From contig NZ_QYCN01000025.1 in the NCBI RefSeq assembly GCF_003583925.1, positions 1 through 64,000 of the forward strand: DNA of 64,000 nt. The letters run 5' to 3'. Position 1 is the stretch's first letter; every line of letters starts with the position of its first letter. The DNA is from Hymenobacter rubripertinctus (GTDB taxonomy: Bacteria; Bacteroidota; Bacteroidia; Cytophagales; Hymenobacteraceae). A program made the position numbers and the translations under genes. Below are positions 44,532-53,655 of this stretch, in pieces. The notes below the pieces were generated by a model. That model had not been told where the DNA came from, ran no database searches, and was given only the letters and a program-made list of their open reading frames with translations.

Positions 44532-45218
44532 ATGAAAACTAAGGAAAATAAAAATCTAATAACTTGGATCCTTATTTTGATTATTATTTTTTTTGCAAAT
44601 TTAGCTAATAGTCAAAATTTATCAGGCAAGATTACTTTAATTTTAAGTCCATCCATAAAAATAAGAAGTACCTTAATGAATGTCTTCAATTTTAGGGCTA
44701 TTAGATATGATCCATTTATCGCGTATGACTATGAAAGAAATTATCAAGTTATAGCGTTAGGGCCTAGCGTAGAAGTAGGAAATAAATTAAAAATATCATT
44801 TGTTCCATATTTTAGATACGGTTACCTACACTCGTATTGGAGTAAATATGGTATAAAAGATAAGAAAGGAATTTCTATTGATTTAGATTTTCATGTGAAT
44901 AAGACTATAAATGAATCTAGAATAAGGTTTTTTCCACATAGAATTATGCTGGGTGTAGGTATTCAAAATGTTGGGCAATCTTATATGACTAATTATCTTA
45001 CTAAACAGATAAAATTAAAGCCAGAGAATAACAGCGTTGACGGAGGTTTTGGTTACATTAGTAAAAATAAAAAATTTGTTTATGATATTGCGGCTCATTA
45101 TTTATACAATGGAATTTTAGACAACCGAGATGATAAGTTCCTGTGCTATTCTTTCACGTTTCGCTACAATCTGTGGCAAAAAACCCTTTTCGGGGATCTG
45201 GCAGAGGCGGCTAAGTAA
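44532..45218 (+). CDS. secreted beta-barrel-like protein of a low-GC island
   Basis: About 228 residues from ATG 44532 (MKTKENKNLITWILILIIIF), which gives a signal peptide ending ANLANS; an ATG at 44505 is an alternative. The rest alternates hydrophobic and polar residues (YQVIALGPSVEVGNKLKISFVPYFRYGY, IRFFPHRIMLGVGIQNVG, LCYSFTFRYNLW) and ends in a phenylalanine-rich strand, which suggests a small outer-membrane barrel. It follows the split lipoprotein gene by 30 bases, so the two may have been a pair. Codon use is far more AT-rich than in the neighbours. No family recognised. Confidence 0.72.
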   Translation: MKTKENKNLITWILILIIIFFANLANSQNLSGKITLILSPSIKIRSTLMNVFNFRAIRYDPFIAYDYERNYQVIALGPSVEVGNKLKISFVPYFRYGYLHSYWSKYGIKDKKGISIDLDFHVNKTINESRIRFFPHRIMLGVGIQNVGQSYMTNYLTKQIKLKPENNSVDGGFGYISKNKKFVYDIAAHYLYNGILDNRDDKFLCYSFTFRYNLWQKTLFGDLAEAAK

Positions 45219-45234
45219 GCAACAGCAGAACTAC

Positions 45235-45242
45235 TAACTTTG
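45235..45242 (+). promoter_or_regulatory. -7 promoter element (TAACTTTG) immediately before glyS
   Basis: TAACTTTG ends seven bases before the glyS ATG at 45249. Since transcription starts a few bases after this box, the glyS mRNA would be leaderless or nearly so. Confidence 0.45.
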
Positions 45243-45248
45243 CCCCTT

Positions 45249-46778
45249 ATGAGCAACGCCCCCAAACCCGCCGCCGCCGCCACTACCGAAGGCACGCTGG
45301 CCAATATTGTGTCGCACGCCAAGGAATATGGCTTCGTATTCCAGTCATCGGAAATCTACGACGGCCTGGCTGCCGTGTACGACTACGGCCCCAACGGCGT
45401 GGAACTCAAGAACAACCTCAAGCAGCTTTGGTGGAAGGCCATGACCCAGCTCCACCAGAACGTGGTGGGCATCGACGCGGCCATCTTCATGCACCCGCTC
45501 ACCTGGAAAGCCTCCGGCCACGTCGACGGCTTTTCGGACCCCATGATTGACAACCTCGACAGCAAGAAGCGCTACCGCGCCGACGTGCTGCTCGAAGACC
45601 GGGCCGCCGAGCACGAGAAGAACGGTGAGCTGGCCCGGGCCGAAACCCTGCTGGCTGAAATGGGCCGTCTGCTGACCAGCGAAGATCTGGCCGGCGTCAA
45701 GCAGCTCATCATCGACGAGAAAATCGTGTGCCCCGTCAGCAAAACCGGCAACTGGACCGACGTGCGCCAGTTCAACCTCATGTTCAGTACGCAGGTGGGG
45801 GCGGTGGCCGAGGATTCGAGCCAGATTTACCTGCGCCCCGAAACGGCCCAGGGCATCTTCGTCAACTTTTTGAACGTGCAGAAATCGGCCCGCCAGAAGG
45901 TGCCGTTCGGCATTGCCCAGATCGGCAAGGCCTTCCGCAACGAGATTGTGGCCCGGCAGTTCATCTTCCGCATGCGGGAGTTTGAGCAGATGGAGCTGCA
46001 ATTCTTCGTGCGCCCCGGCACCGAGGGCGAGTGGTATGAGCATTGGAAAACCATGCGCCGCCGCTGGCACGAGGCCCTGGGCCTGCCCGCCGCCAAGCTC
46101 CGCTTCCACGACCACGACAAGCTGGCCCACTACGCCAAAGCCGCCGTGGATATTGAGTACGAGTTCCCGTTTGGCTTCAAGGAAATCGAGGGCATCCACT
46201 CGCGGGGCGACTTCGACCTGACCCAGCACCAGACGCTGAGCAAGAAGAAGCAGCAGTACTTCGATGCCGACATCGACCCCGCTACCGGCAAAGCCTACGG
46301 CAACTACGTGCCCTTCGTGGTGGAAACGTCGGTGGGCGCCGACCGCCTGTTCCTGGCCACGCTCTGCCAGGCCTACCAGGAGGAAACGATTACCGAGGGC
46401 GAAGGCGAGCAGCAGCAAACCAAAACCCGTACCCTGCTGCGCCTGCACCCGGCCGTAGCGCCCATCAAGGCGGCCATCTTCCCGCTGGTGAAAAAGGACG
46501 GCATGCCCGAGAAGGCCACCGAAATCTTTAACAGCCTGCGCCACGATTTCCGCGTGATTATGGAGGAGCGCGACGCTATCGGCAAGCGCTACACCCGCCA
46601 GGACCTGATCGGCACGCCCTTTTGCATCGTGGTGGATGGCCAGACCCTGGAGGACGACACCGTGACGGTCCGCCACCGCGACTCGCGCGAGCAAACCCGT
46701 ATGCCGATTGCCGAGCTGCGCGCCTACATCGGCGAGGCCGTGAGCTTCTCGCGCATATTTGAGAAGTTGGAAGGCTAG
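45249..46778 (+). CDS. glyS: glycine--tRNA ligase (homodimeric class II type)
   Basis: 509 residues from ATG 45249. Class II landmarks: FNLMFSTQVGAV near residue 178, LRPETAQGIFVNFLNV near 197, GIAQIGKAFRNEIVARQFIFRMREFEQMELQFF (motif 2 region) and FVVETSVGADRLFLATL (motif 3). The C-terminal anticodon-binding domain (PFCIVVDGQTLEDDTVTVRHRD) is present. This is the single-chain alpha2 type used by Bacteroidota rather than the alpha/beta type. It charges tRNA-Gly in the cytoplasm. An extended palindrome follows as terminator. Confidence 0.96.
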   Translation: MSNAPKPAAAATTEGTLANIVSHAKEYGFVFQSSEIYDGLAAVYDYGPNGVELKNNLKQLWWKAMTQLHQNVVGIDAAIFMHPLTWKASGHVDGFSDPMIDNLDSKKRYRADVLLEDRAAEHEKNGELARAETLLAEMGRLLTSEDLAGVKQLIIDEKIVCPVSKTGNWTDVRQFNLMFSTQVGAVAEDSSQIYLRPETAQGIFVNFLNVQKSARQKVPFGIAQIGKAFRNEIVARQFIFRMREFEQMELQFFVRPGTEGEWYEHWKTMRRRWHEALGLPAAKLRFHDHDKLAHYAKAAVDIEYEFPFGFKEIEGIHSRGDFDLTQHQTLSKKKQQYFDADIDPATGKAYGNYVPFVVETSVGADRLFLATLCQAYQEETITEGEGEQQQTKTRTLLRLHPAVAPIKAAIFPLVKKDGMPEKATEIFNSLRHDFRVIMEERDAIGKRYTRQDLIGTPFCIVVDGQTLEDDTVTVRHRDSREQTRMPIAELRAYIGEAVSFSRIFEKLEG

Positions 46779-46790
46779 GAGCCGGAACGC

Positions 46791-46896
46791 AAAAAAACTG
46801 TCATTCCGACGAAGGAGGAATCTGAGTTGAATCGTTGAACGAGCCTGTTCAACGATTCAACTCAGATTCCTCCTTCGTCGGAATGACAGTTTTTTT
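46791..46896. repeat. inverted repeat with 50-bp perfect arms acting as a two-way terminator
   Basis: Arms 46791-46840 and 46847-46896 are exact complements with a 6-base loop. The repeat begins with seven A and ends with seven T, so it is a symmetric intrinsic terminator between the convergent glyS and the minus-strand gene at 46919. The core is TGTCATTCCGACGAAGGAGG, shared with 13040 and 29411. Confidence 0.92.
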
Positions 46897-46918
46897 AAAC
46901 TCTTCTATACGTCCTCAA

Positions 46919-47317
46919 TCAATTCTCGCTCAGCCACTGGGTGGCGTCGCGGCGGGAGGTGAAGTAGTTGAACTCCACCTGGGCGGGGGGCAGGGTGGAG
47001 GAGGCGATGGAGCTGCCGATCTGGTACTGGTACTGGCCCTCGGATACGACGGCAGCAATGAAGAGTGGGCGTTTGGGCTGCTCAGCCAGGGCCTCGGTGA
47101 GGGGGGCCAGCAACTCCTCCATATCATCGGTCGGGGGGGCGTTGCGCTTCAGATCCAGGAGCAGCTTGCCCACGTTCTGGGTCAGCATTTCTTCCAGGGC
47201 CCGTTGGTAGGCCTGGCCGAATGAAATAGACAACGCCGTGGCGTTGTAGCTCAGGTGCAGGGTTTCAGATACCGGATTGTACGTCAACGACGCATCCGGG
47301 GAATGGTACAAGGTCAT
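46919..47317 (-). CDS. uncharacterised small protein (STAS-like candidate)
   Basis: 132 residues, no signal peptide. It has a beta-rich start (SLTYNPVSETLHLSYNAT), a helix (FGQAYQRALEEMLTQN), a strand and turn (VGKLLLDLKRNAPPTDD), a helix and a strand (RPLFIAAVVSEGQYQY), ending in FTSRRDATQWL. The order resembles the protein at 10684-11079 and small SpoIIAA/STAS-like proteins, but identity is low. Monocistronic, sharing a terminator with glyS. Function unknown. Confidence 0.65.
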   Translation of the reverse strand: MTLYHSPDASLTYNPVSETLHLSYNATALSISFGQAYQRALEEMLTQNVGKLLLDLKRNAPPTDDMEELLAPLTEALAEQPKRPLFIAAVVSEGQYQYQIGSSIASSTLPPAQVEFNYFTSRRDATQWLSEN

Positions 47318-47529
47318 GTTAAAAGAAAAAATAACAAGCCGAAAGGAGTAGAGTGCAATTTTTCAGCTACGCAACGACTTGAATTGCGCATGGTTACGAG
47401 ATATAGGGCATAAAATGTTCACTATATTCGGAAGAAAAAACGCTTTTTCCAATTGTGGTGCCGTTTGGATGCCGGGAGTCCCTGCGGGTTTAACCGCTGA
47501 TTCTCACCCGCAACCTGCCCGGGGTTGCG

Positions 47530-47537
47530 TACCTTTG
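47530..47537 (+). promoter_or_regulatory. -7 promoter element (TACCTTTG)
   Basis: TACCTTTG, a match to TAnnTTTG, lies 17 bases before the start of the exporter gene at 47555. The rest of the 237-base gap to the divergent gene is AT-richer and otherwise featureless. Confidence 0.5.
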
Positions 47538-47554
47538 CTGCATTTTAACGGCCT

Positions 47555-49978
47555 ATGTGGAGAAACCTTGCCCTGTTTGTGATTAAGAATCGTCGGCTGC
47601 TGATTGGGCTGCTGGTGGTGATTACCGGCTTCATGGCCTGGGAAGCCCGCAAGGTGGAAATGACCTACGATTTCGCCCAAGTCGTGAGTCCCGACGATCC
47701 GGACATGGTGTACTTCCAGCAGTTCAAGCGCCAGTTTGGCGAAGACGGCAACGTGCTCGTGCTGGGCATGCAGGATAGCTCGGTCTACGAGCTGGGCAAC
47801 TTCAACGAGCTGCGCCTGCTCACCGACACGCTCAGCGCCGTGGAAGGCGTAAACGGCGTGCTGGGCGTTCCGCGCCTGCCGCGCCTCGAAAAGGACACCA
47901 CGGCCCGGACCTTCCGGGCCGTGCCCATCTTCCGTAACCCGCCCAAATCGCAGGCCGAGCTCGACTCGCTGATGCGCGTCGTGAACGAACAGGAGTTCTA
48001 CAAGGGCCAGCTGATTTCGCCCGTTACCGGCGCCACCCTGCTGGCCCTTACTCTCGACCCTAAGTACCTGAATTCCAGTCGGCGCGGGGCCGTGATGGAC
48101 GAAATTCTGGCCCATGCCCACCGTTTCGAGCGCAAAACCGGCATCCGGCTGCACTACGCCGGCCTGCCCTACGTGCGGGCCACCATGACCACCAAGGTGG
48201 CCTCGGAAATGAAGTTCTTCGTGGCCCTGACACTGGTCATGATGGCCCTCACGCTGCTCATGTTCTTCCGGACCTGGTCGGCGGTGGTGTTTCCGCTGCT
48301 CATTGTGATGATTGTAGTCATCTGGTGCATCGGGAGCATGGTGTTGCTGGGCTACAAAATTAACCTGCTCACGGGCCTGATTCCGAGCATCATCATCGTT
48401 ATCGGCATTCCCAACTGCACCTACTTACTCAGCCGCTACCACTACGACTACCGCAAATCGGGCAACCAGGTGCTGGCCATGACACGGGTGGTGCGCAAAA
48501 TTGGCCTGGTTACCCTGATGAACAACACCACCACGGCCATTGGGTTTGTGGTGTTCTGCTTCACCAACATTGCCATTCTGTTCCAGTTCGGGTTGGTGGC
48601 CACCATCAATATTTACGTCGCCTTTTTGGTGTCGTTTATTCTGATGCCTATCATCTTCACCATTCTGCCGCCGCCCACGGCCAAGCAACTGGACCACCTC
48701 GAAGCCAAGCCGCTCATTAAGCTGCTCGAATTCTTCGATTACCTGGTGCTGGAGCGCCGCCGCACGGTGTACCTGACGGCCCTGGCCCTGGCCGTGCTGG
48801 CCGGCGTGGGCGTGAGCAAGGTGAAGTCGGTTTCCTATATGGTGGACGATTTACCCAAGGATTCGACGGTGAATTCCGACCTCAAGTTCTTCGAGCAACA
48901 CTTTAATGGGGTAATGCCGCTGGAGCTGGTCGTGGATACGGGCAAGGCCAAGGGCCTGCTCAAAATCAAGAACCTGGAGCGCATCGACCGCCTCGAAAAG
49001 TACCTGCGCACCCAGCCCGTGCTCACGAGCCCGGTCAGCATCGTCACGTTCCTGAAAGCCTCCACCCAGGCCTTCTACAACGGTAGCCCCGCCTTCTACC
49101 GCCTGCCCGACAACTCCGAGAAGAACTACATCTTCAGCTACCTGGCCCGCTCACAGTCGAAGCAGGGTTCGGAAGGCGCCCTGACCAGCAAGCTCATGCG
49201 CTCCTTCACCGACTCCACCATGCGGGAGGCGCGCATCTCGCTCAAAATTGCCGACATCGGCTCCCAAAACCTCGACACGCTGCTCAGCAAGCAGATCCGC
49301 CCCGAAATCGATAAGATTTTCAAGGGCACGGGCATGAACGTGAAGCTGACCGGCACCACCATCATCTTCACCAAAGGCAACGAATTCCTGATCGGGACGC
49401 TCAAAAGCAGTTTGCTGCACGCGTTCCTGCTGGTGGGGCTGGTGGTGCTGGTGCTGTTTCGCAGCATCCGGACGGTGTTTTTCGCCCTGCTGCCCAACTT
49501 CTTCACCCTGCTGCTCACGGGCGGCATTATGGGCTACTTCGGCATCCCGCTCAAGCCCAGCACGGCCCTCATTTTCAGTATTGCGCTGGGTATTGATGGC
49601 GACAACTCCATCCACCTGCTGGCCAAGTTCCGGCAGGAAATGGCCAGCAACGGCCGCCGGGTGCGGGCCGCCATCAGCACCACGCTTTCGGAGGCCGGCA
49701 CGAGCATGATTTACACCAGCATCGTGCTGTTTCTGGGCTTTTCGGTGTTTGCCTTCTCCGAGTTCGGGGGCACTAAGGCCCTGGGCCTGCTCATGTCGGC
49801 CAGCCTGCTCATCACCAACTTCTCCAACCTGATTCTGCTGCCCTGCCTGCTCGTTACCTTCGAGCACGGGGCCGACGAAACCACCATCGACCAGTCGGCC
49901 ATCAAGCACTACGATGACAACTACCACGCCGAGGACGACGACTTGGAACTGAATCTGGCGAGGATGCGGAAGAGTTAA
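47555..49978 (+). CDS. RND/MMPL superfamily exporter
   Basis: 807 residues with about twelve membrane segments in two halves. The N-terminus (NLALFVIKNRRLLIGLLVVITGFMAW) is helix 1; a periplasmic domain follows (about residues 40-200); helices 2-6 are near 215-385 with GLIPSIIIVIGIPNCTYLLSRYHYDYR, the typical RND helix-4 segment. The second half repeats this, with IALGIDGDNSIHLLAKFRQE. It resembles MMPL/HpnN-type lipid or hydrophobic-compound exporters driven by the proton gradient. Substrate unknown. It stands alone, with no periplasmic adaptor or TolC-like gene nearby. Confidence 0.9.
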   Translation: MWRNLALFVIKNRRLLIGLLVVITGFMAWEARKVEMTYDFAQVVSPDDPDMVYFQQFKRQFGEDGNVLVLGMQDSSVYELGNFNELRLLTDTLSAVEGVNGVLGVPRLPRLEKDTTARTFRAVPIFRNPPKSQAELDSLMRVVNEQEFYKGQLISPVTGATLLALTLDPKYLNSSRRGAVMDEILAHAHRFERKTGIRLHYAGLPYVRATMTTKVASEMKFFVALTLVMMALTLLMFFRTWSAVVFPLLIVMIVVIWCIGSMVLLGYKINLLTGLIPSIIIVIGIPNCTYLLSRYHYDYRKSGNQVLAMTRVVRKIGLVTLMNNTTTAIGFVVFCFTNIAILFQFGLVATINIYVAFLVSFILMPIIFTILPPPTAKQLDHLEAKPLIKLLEFFDYLVLERRRTVYLTALALAVLAGVGVSKVKSVSYMVDDLPKDSTVNSDLKFFEQHFNGVMPLELVVDTGKAKGLLKIKNLERIDRLEKYLRTQPVLTSPVSIVTFLKASTQAFYNGSPAFYRLPDNSEKNYIFSYLARSQSKQGSEGALTSKLMRSFTDSTMREARISLKIADIGSQNLDTLLSKQIRPEIDKIFKGTGMNVKLTGTTIIFTKGNEFLIGTLKSSLLHAFLLVGLVVLVLFRSIRTVFFALLPNFFTLLLTGGIMGYFGIPLKPSTALIFSIALGIDGDNSIHLLAKFRQEMASNGRRVRAAISTTLSEAGTSMIYTSIVLFLGFSVFAFSEFGGTKALGLLMSASLLITNFSNLILLPCLLVTFEHGADETTIDQSAIKHYDDNYHAEDDDLELNLARMRKS

Positions 49979-50000
49979 TTGTCCTCACTTTACGTCCTAC

Positions 50001-50144
50001 GGTCGCCTCACCCCCTAGCCCCCTCTCCGAAAAGGAGAGGGGGGACTAGCCTAAAACTTACACTTGATTCTAGCTCTAATCCGTTGCGTCTAGCTCTAGT
50101 CCCCCCTCTCCTTTTCGGAGAGGGGGCTAGGGGGTGAGGCGACC
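50001..50144. repeat. inverted repeat, 49-bp arms of the CACCCCCTAGCCCCCTCTCC family
   Basis: Arms 50001-50049 and 50096-50144 are exact complements and the central 45 bases of each arm are the same as in the repeat at 31581-31729; spacers are different. It lies between the exporter gene and ileS, ending 30 bases before the ileS ATG. Confidence 0.9.
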
Positions 50145-50173
50145 GTGAGGCGACTAGAAATACCCAACATAAA

Positions 50174-53100
50174 ATGTCCTACCCCGAATACAAGCAGCCG
50201 CTCAACTACGGCCAGGTTGGCACCGATATCCTGGCCTGGTGGAAGCAGAACAGCATCTTTGAGAAAAGCGTGAGCAGCCGCGAAGGCCAGCCCACGTTCG
50301 TATTCTATGAGGGTCCGCCCTCGGCCAACGGCGCGCCCGGTATCCACCACGTGATGGCCCGGACGGTAAAAGACATCTTCTGCCGCTACCAGACGCTGCT
50401 CGGCAAGCAAGTGCCCCGCAAGGGCGGCTGGGACACCCACGGTCTGCCCATCGAGTTGCAGGTGGAAAAGGAGCTGGGCATCACGAAGGAGGATATCGGC
50501 AAGAAAATCAGCATTGAGGAGTACAACCAGCGCTGCCGCGAAACCGTCATGCGCTTCAAGGCCCAGTGGGACGACCTGACCGAGAAAATGGGCTACTGGG
50601 TCGACCTCGACGACCCCTACATCACCTTCGAGCCCGAGTACATCGAAAGCTGCTGGGCGCTGCTCAAGAAGCTCTACGACAAGGGTTTTCTTTACAAAGG
50701 CTACACCATCCAGCCCTACTCGCCGGCGGCCGGCACCGGCCTAAGCTCGCACGAACTCAACCAGCCCGGCACCTACCGTGACGTGATGGACACGACCGTC
50801 GTGGCCCAGTTCAAGGTAGTGCGGGATGCGGCTTCGGAGAAGCTGTTCGCGGCGGATGATGCCGCGCCACTCCACATTCTGGCCTGGACGACGACGCCCT
50901 GGACGCTGCCGGCCAACACCGGTCTGGCCGTGGGTAAGAACATTCCCTACGTGCTGGTGCGTACGTTCAACCCCTACACCGGCACGCCCGTCCGGGTGGT
51001 GCTGGCAGAGGCGCTGGTGGGCAAATACTTCACCGAGAAAGGCAAAGAGGCGTCCTTTGAGGACTTCAAGTCCGGTGATAAAGTGCTGCCCTGGCGCATC
51101 GAAAACACCTTCAAAGGCGCTGACCTCGTCGGCATTAAGTACGAGCGTCTCTTCGGCCACGCCACTGGCTTCCCAGCCTTTGAAAACGAGGAAAACGCCT
51201 TCCGCGTGATTGTCGGCGACTTCGTGACCACGGAGGACGGCACCGGCATCGTGCACATCTCGCCCACGTTTGGCGCGGATGACTTCCGGGTGGCCCAGCA
51301 GAACGGCATTCCGGCGCTGATGGTAGCCGACGATGAAGGCAAGTTGAGCCCCATCGTGGACCGGACGGGCCGCTACGTGGCCCAGATGGGCGAATTCGGC
51401 GGCCGTTGGGTGAAGAACTACGACGGCCACGACCAGAGCGGGGCCGACTACAAAACGCTCGACGAAAGCATTGCCATCCGCATGAAAGGCGACGGCACGG
51501 CCTTCAAAGTGGAGAAGTACGAGCACACCTACCCGCACTGCTGGCGCACCGACAAGCCCGTGCTCTACTACCCCCTCGATTCCTGGTTTATCAAGACCAC
51601 GGCCGTCAAGGACCGGCTCATCGAGCTCAACAAAACCATCAACTGGCAGCCCGCCAGCACCGGCACCGGCCGCTTCGGCAACTGGCTCGAAAACCTGGTC
51701 GACTGGAACCTGAGCCGCTCCCGCTACTGGGGCACGCCGCTGCCCATCTGGCGCACCCAGGACGGCACCGAGGAAATCTGCATCGGCAGCATCGAGCAGA
51801 TGAAGCAGGAGATTGACAAGGCTGTAACGGCCGAAATCATGACCCACAACCCCTACGCCAACGGCGAAAAGGTAGACCTGCACCGTCCCTACGTGGACGA
51901 TATTTTCCTGGTGAGCCCCAGCGGCCAGCCCATGTACCGCGAGCCCGACCTGATTGACGTCTGGTTCGACAGTGGTGCCATGCCCTACGCCCAGTGGCAC
52001 TACCCGCTCGAAAACGGTGAGAAATTCCAGAAGAATTTCCCGGCCGATTTCATTGCCGAAGGCGTGGACCAGACCCGCGGCTGGTTCTTCACGCTGCACG
52101 CGCTGGCCGTGATGCTGGAAGACTCGGTGGCCTACAAGAACGTGATGGCCAACGGCCTAGTGCTCGACAAGAACGGCAACAAGATGAGCAAGCGCCTCGG
52201 CAACGCCGTCGACCCGTTTGCCACCATCAGCCAGTACGGCCCCGACGCCACGCGCTGGTACATGATTGCCAACGCCCAACCCTGGGACAACCTCAAGTTC
52301 GACGTGGCCGGCATCACGGAGGTGCAGCGCCGCTTCTTCGGCACGCTCTTCAACACCTACTCGTTCTATGCCCTCTACGCCAACCTCGACGGCTTCCAAG
52401 CCACCGAAACGGCCCGCGTGCCCCACCACGAGCTAAGCGAACTGGACCGGTGGATTCTGAGCAAGCTGCAATCCTTGATCAAGGAAGTACGCGGCCACTA
52501 CGACGCCTATGACCCCACCAAAGCGGCCCGGGCCATCCAGGATTTCGTCACCGACCAGCTCTCCAACTGGCACGTGCGCCTCTCGCGGCGGCGGTTCTGG
52601 AAGGGCGACCTGACCCCCGACAAGCGGGCGGCCTACGAAACGCTCCAGGAGTGCCTCACCACCGTGGCCCAGCTCATGGCCCCCATCGCGCCCTTCTTCG
52701 CCGAGTGGCTCTACCAGAACATGACCGACGGCCTGCGCGCCGCCGGCGTTGCCGAAAGCAGCCCGTTCGCCCCCGAATCGGTCCACCTTACGCTTCTCGT
52801 GCAGGCCGATGAAACCCGCATCGACCCGGCCCTGGAGGAACGCATGGAACTGGCCCAGCGGATTTCCTCGCTCACCCACTCGCTCCGCAAAAAGTCGGTG
52901 CTGAAGGTGCGCCAGCCGCTTCAGCGCATTCTGGTGCCGGTGTTCAACGACAACACCCGCGCCCAGGTGGGCAAAGTGGAGGACCTGATCTGCGCCGAGC
53001 TGAACATCAAGCACGTGGAGTTCCTCGACGACACCAGCGGCGTGCTGGTGAAATCGGTGAAGCCCAACTTCAAGCGCCTCGGCCAGCAGTATGGCCCCAA

Positions 53101-53575
53101 GCTGAAGGTGGTAGGCGCGCGCATTCAGCAGATGACGGCCGAGGAAATCAGCACCATCGAAAAAACCGGCCAGCTGACCGTGGACATCGAGGGTGAAACC
53201 TACACCCTGGCCCCCGACGACGTGGAAATCCGCACCCAGGACCTGCCCGGCTGGCTCGTGGCCACCGACGGCGCCCTCACCGTGGCCCTCGACGTGACCC
53301 TGACCGACGAGCTGCGCCAGGAAGGCGTGGCCCGCGAGCTGGTGAACCGCCTCCAGAACCTGCGCAAAGACAGCGGCCTGGAAGTGCAGGACAAAATCCG
53401 CGTAACCCTGGGCCAGCAGCCCGAGCTACAAGCCGCCGTGCAGGCCTTCGGCGACTACATCCGGGAAGAAGTGCAGGCCCTGAGCCTGGATTTCGCCCCG
53501 GAAATCAGCGACGGTACGGTGCTCGAATTCGACGACTACTCGGTGCCCGCCCGCCTGGAAGTGGCAACTGCCTGA
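50174..53575 (+). CDS. ileS: isoleucine--tRNA ligase
   Basis: 1133 residues, class I synthetase of the longer, eukaryote-like IleRS type. The ATP-binding HIGH-like motif lies in PPSANGAPGIHHVMAR (residues about 45-60), the editing CP1 domain in roughly 200-420, RGWDTHGLPIE is near residue 80 (GWDTHGLP), and KMSKR is in NKMSKRLGNAVDPF. The C-terminal anticodon-binding region continues with LRKKSVLKVRQPL. It attaches isoleucine to tRNA-Ile. Its start lies 30 bases after a large inverted repeat, which must include or precede the promoter. A perfect terminator follows. Confidence 0.96.
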   Translation: MSYPEYKQPLNYGQVGTDILAWWKQNSIFEKSVSSREGQPTFVFYEGPPSANGAPGIHHVMARTVKDIFCRYQTLLGKQVPRKGGWDTHGLPIELQVEKELGITKEDIGKKISIEEYNQRCRETVMRFKAQWDDLTEKMGYWVDLDDPYITFEPEYIESCWALLKKLYDKGFLYKGYTIQPYSPAAGTGLSSHELNQPGTYRDVMDTTVVAQFKVVRDAASEKLFAADDAAPLHILAWTTTPWTLPANTGLAVGKNIPYVLVRTFNPYTGTPVRVVLAEALVGKYFTEKGKEASFEDFKSGDKVLPWRIENTFKGADLVGIKYERLFGHATGFPAFENEENAFRVIVGDFVTTEDGTGIVHISPTFGADDFRVAQQNGIPALMVADDEGKLSPIVDRTGRYVAQMGEFGGRWVKNYDGHDQSGADYKTLDESIAIRMKGDGTAFKVEKYEHTYPHCWRTDKPVLYYPLDSWFIKTTAVKDRLIELNKTINWQPASTGTGRFGNWLENLVDWNLSRSRYWGTPLPIWRTQDGTEEICIGSIEQMKQEIDKAVTAEIMTHNPYANGEKVDLHRPYVDDIFLVSPSGQPMYREPDLIDVWFDSGAMPYAQWHYPLENGEKFQKNFPADFIAEGVDQTRGWFFTLHALAVMLEDSVAYKNVMANGLVLDKNGNKMSKRLGNAVDPFATISQYGPDATRWYMIANAQPWDNLKFDVAGITEVQRRFFGTLFNTYSFYALYANLDGFQATETARVPHHELSELDRWILSKLQSLIKEVRGHYDAYDPTKAARAIQDFVTDQLSNWHVRLSRRRFWKGDLTPDKRAAYETLQECLTTVAQLMAPIAPFFAEWLYQNMTDGLRAAGVAESSPFAPESVHLTLLVQADETRIDPALEERMELAQRISSLTHSLRKKSVLKVRQPLQRILVPVFNDNTRAQVGKVEDLICAELNIKHVEFLDDTSGVLVKSVKPNFKRLGQQYGPKLKVVGARIQQMTAEEISTIEKTGQLTVDIEGETYTLAPDDVEIRTQDLPGWLVATDGALTVALDVTLTDELRQEGVARELVNRLQNLRKDSGLEVQDKIRVTLGQQPELQAAVQAFGDYIREEVQALSLDFAPEISDGTVLEFDDYSVPARLEVATA

Positions 53576-53596
53576 GCCTGATACCGGCTCACCAGC

Positions 53597-53632
53597 AAGG
53601 CTCCGAAACTACGGTTTCGGAGCCTTTTTTTG
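53597..53632 (+). terminator. intrinsic terminator of ileS
   Basis: AAGGCTCCGAAAC / GTTTCGGAGCCTTTTTTT, perfect stem with a short loop and seven T, 22 bases after the stop. It also lies before the 3' end of the convergent gene at 53656. Confidence 0.85.
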
Positions 53633-53655
53633 TGCGGCCCGGTCAACCGGCAGCC

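Larger units (their letters stand above)
43110..45190. other. AT-rich, probably foreign segment
   Basis: From about 43110 to 45190 the sequence changes abruptly to AT-rich DNA with AT-ending codons, unlike all genes on either side. It holds a split lipoprotein gene and a secreted barrel-like gene. The first 200 bases of the lipoprotein gene are still closer to host composition. No integrase, IS or tRNA lies at the edges. Recent transfer from a low-GC Bacteroidota is the simplest explanation. Confidence 0.75.
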
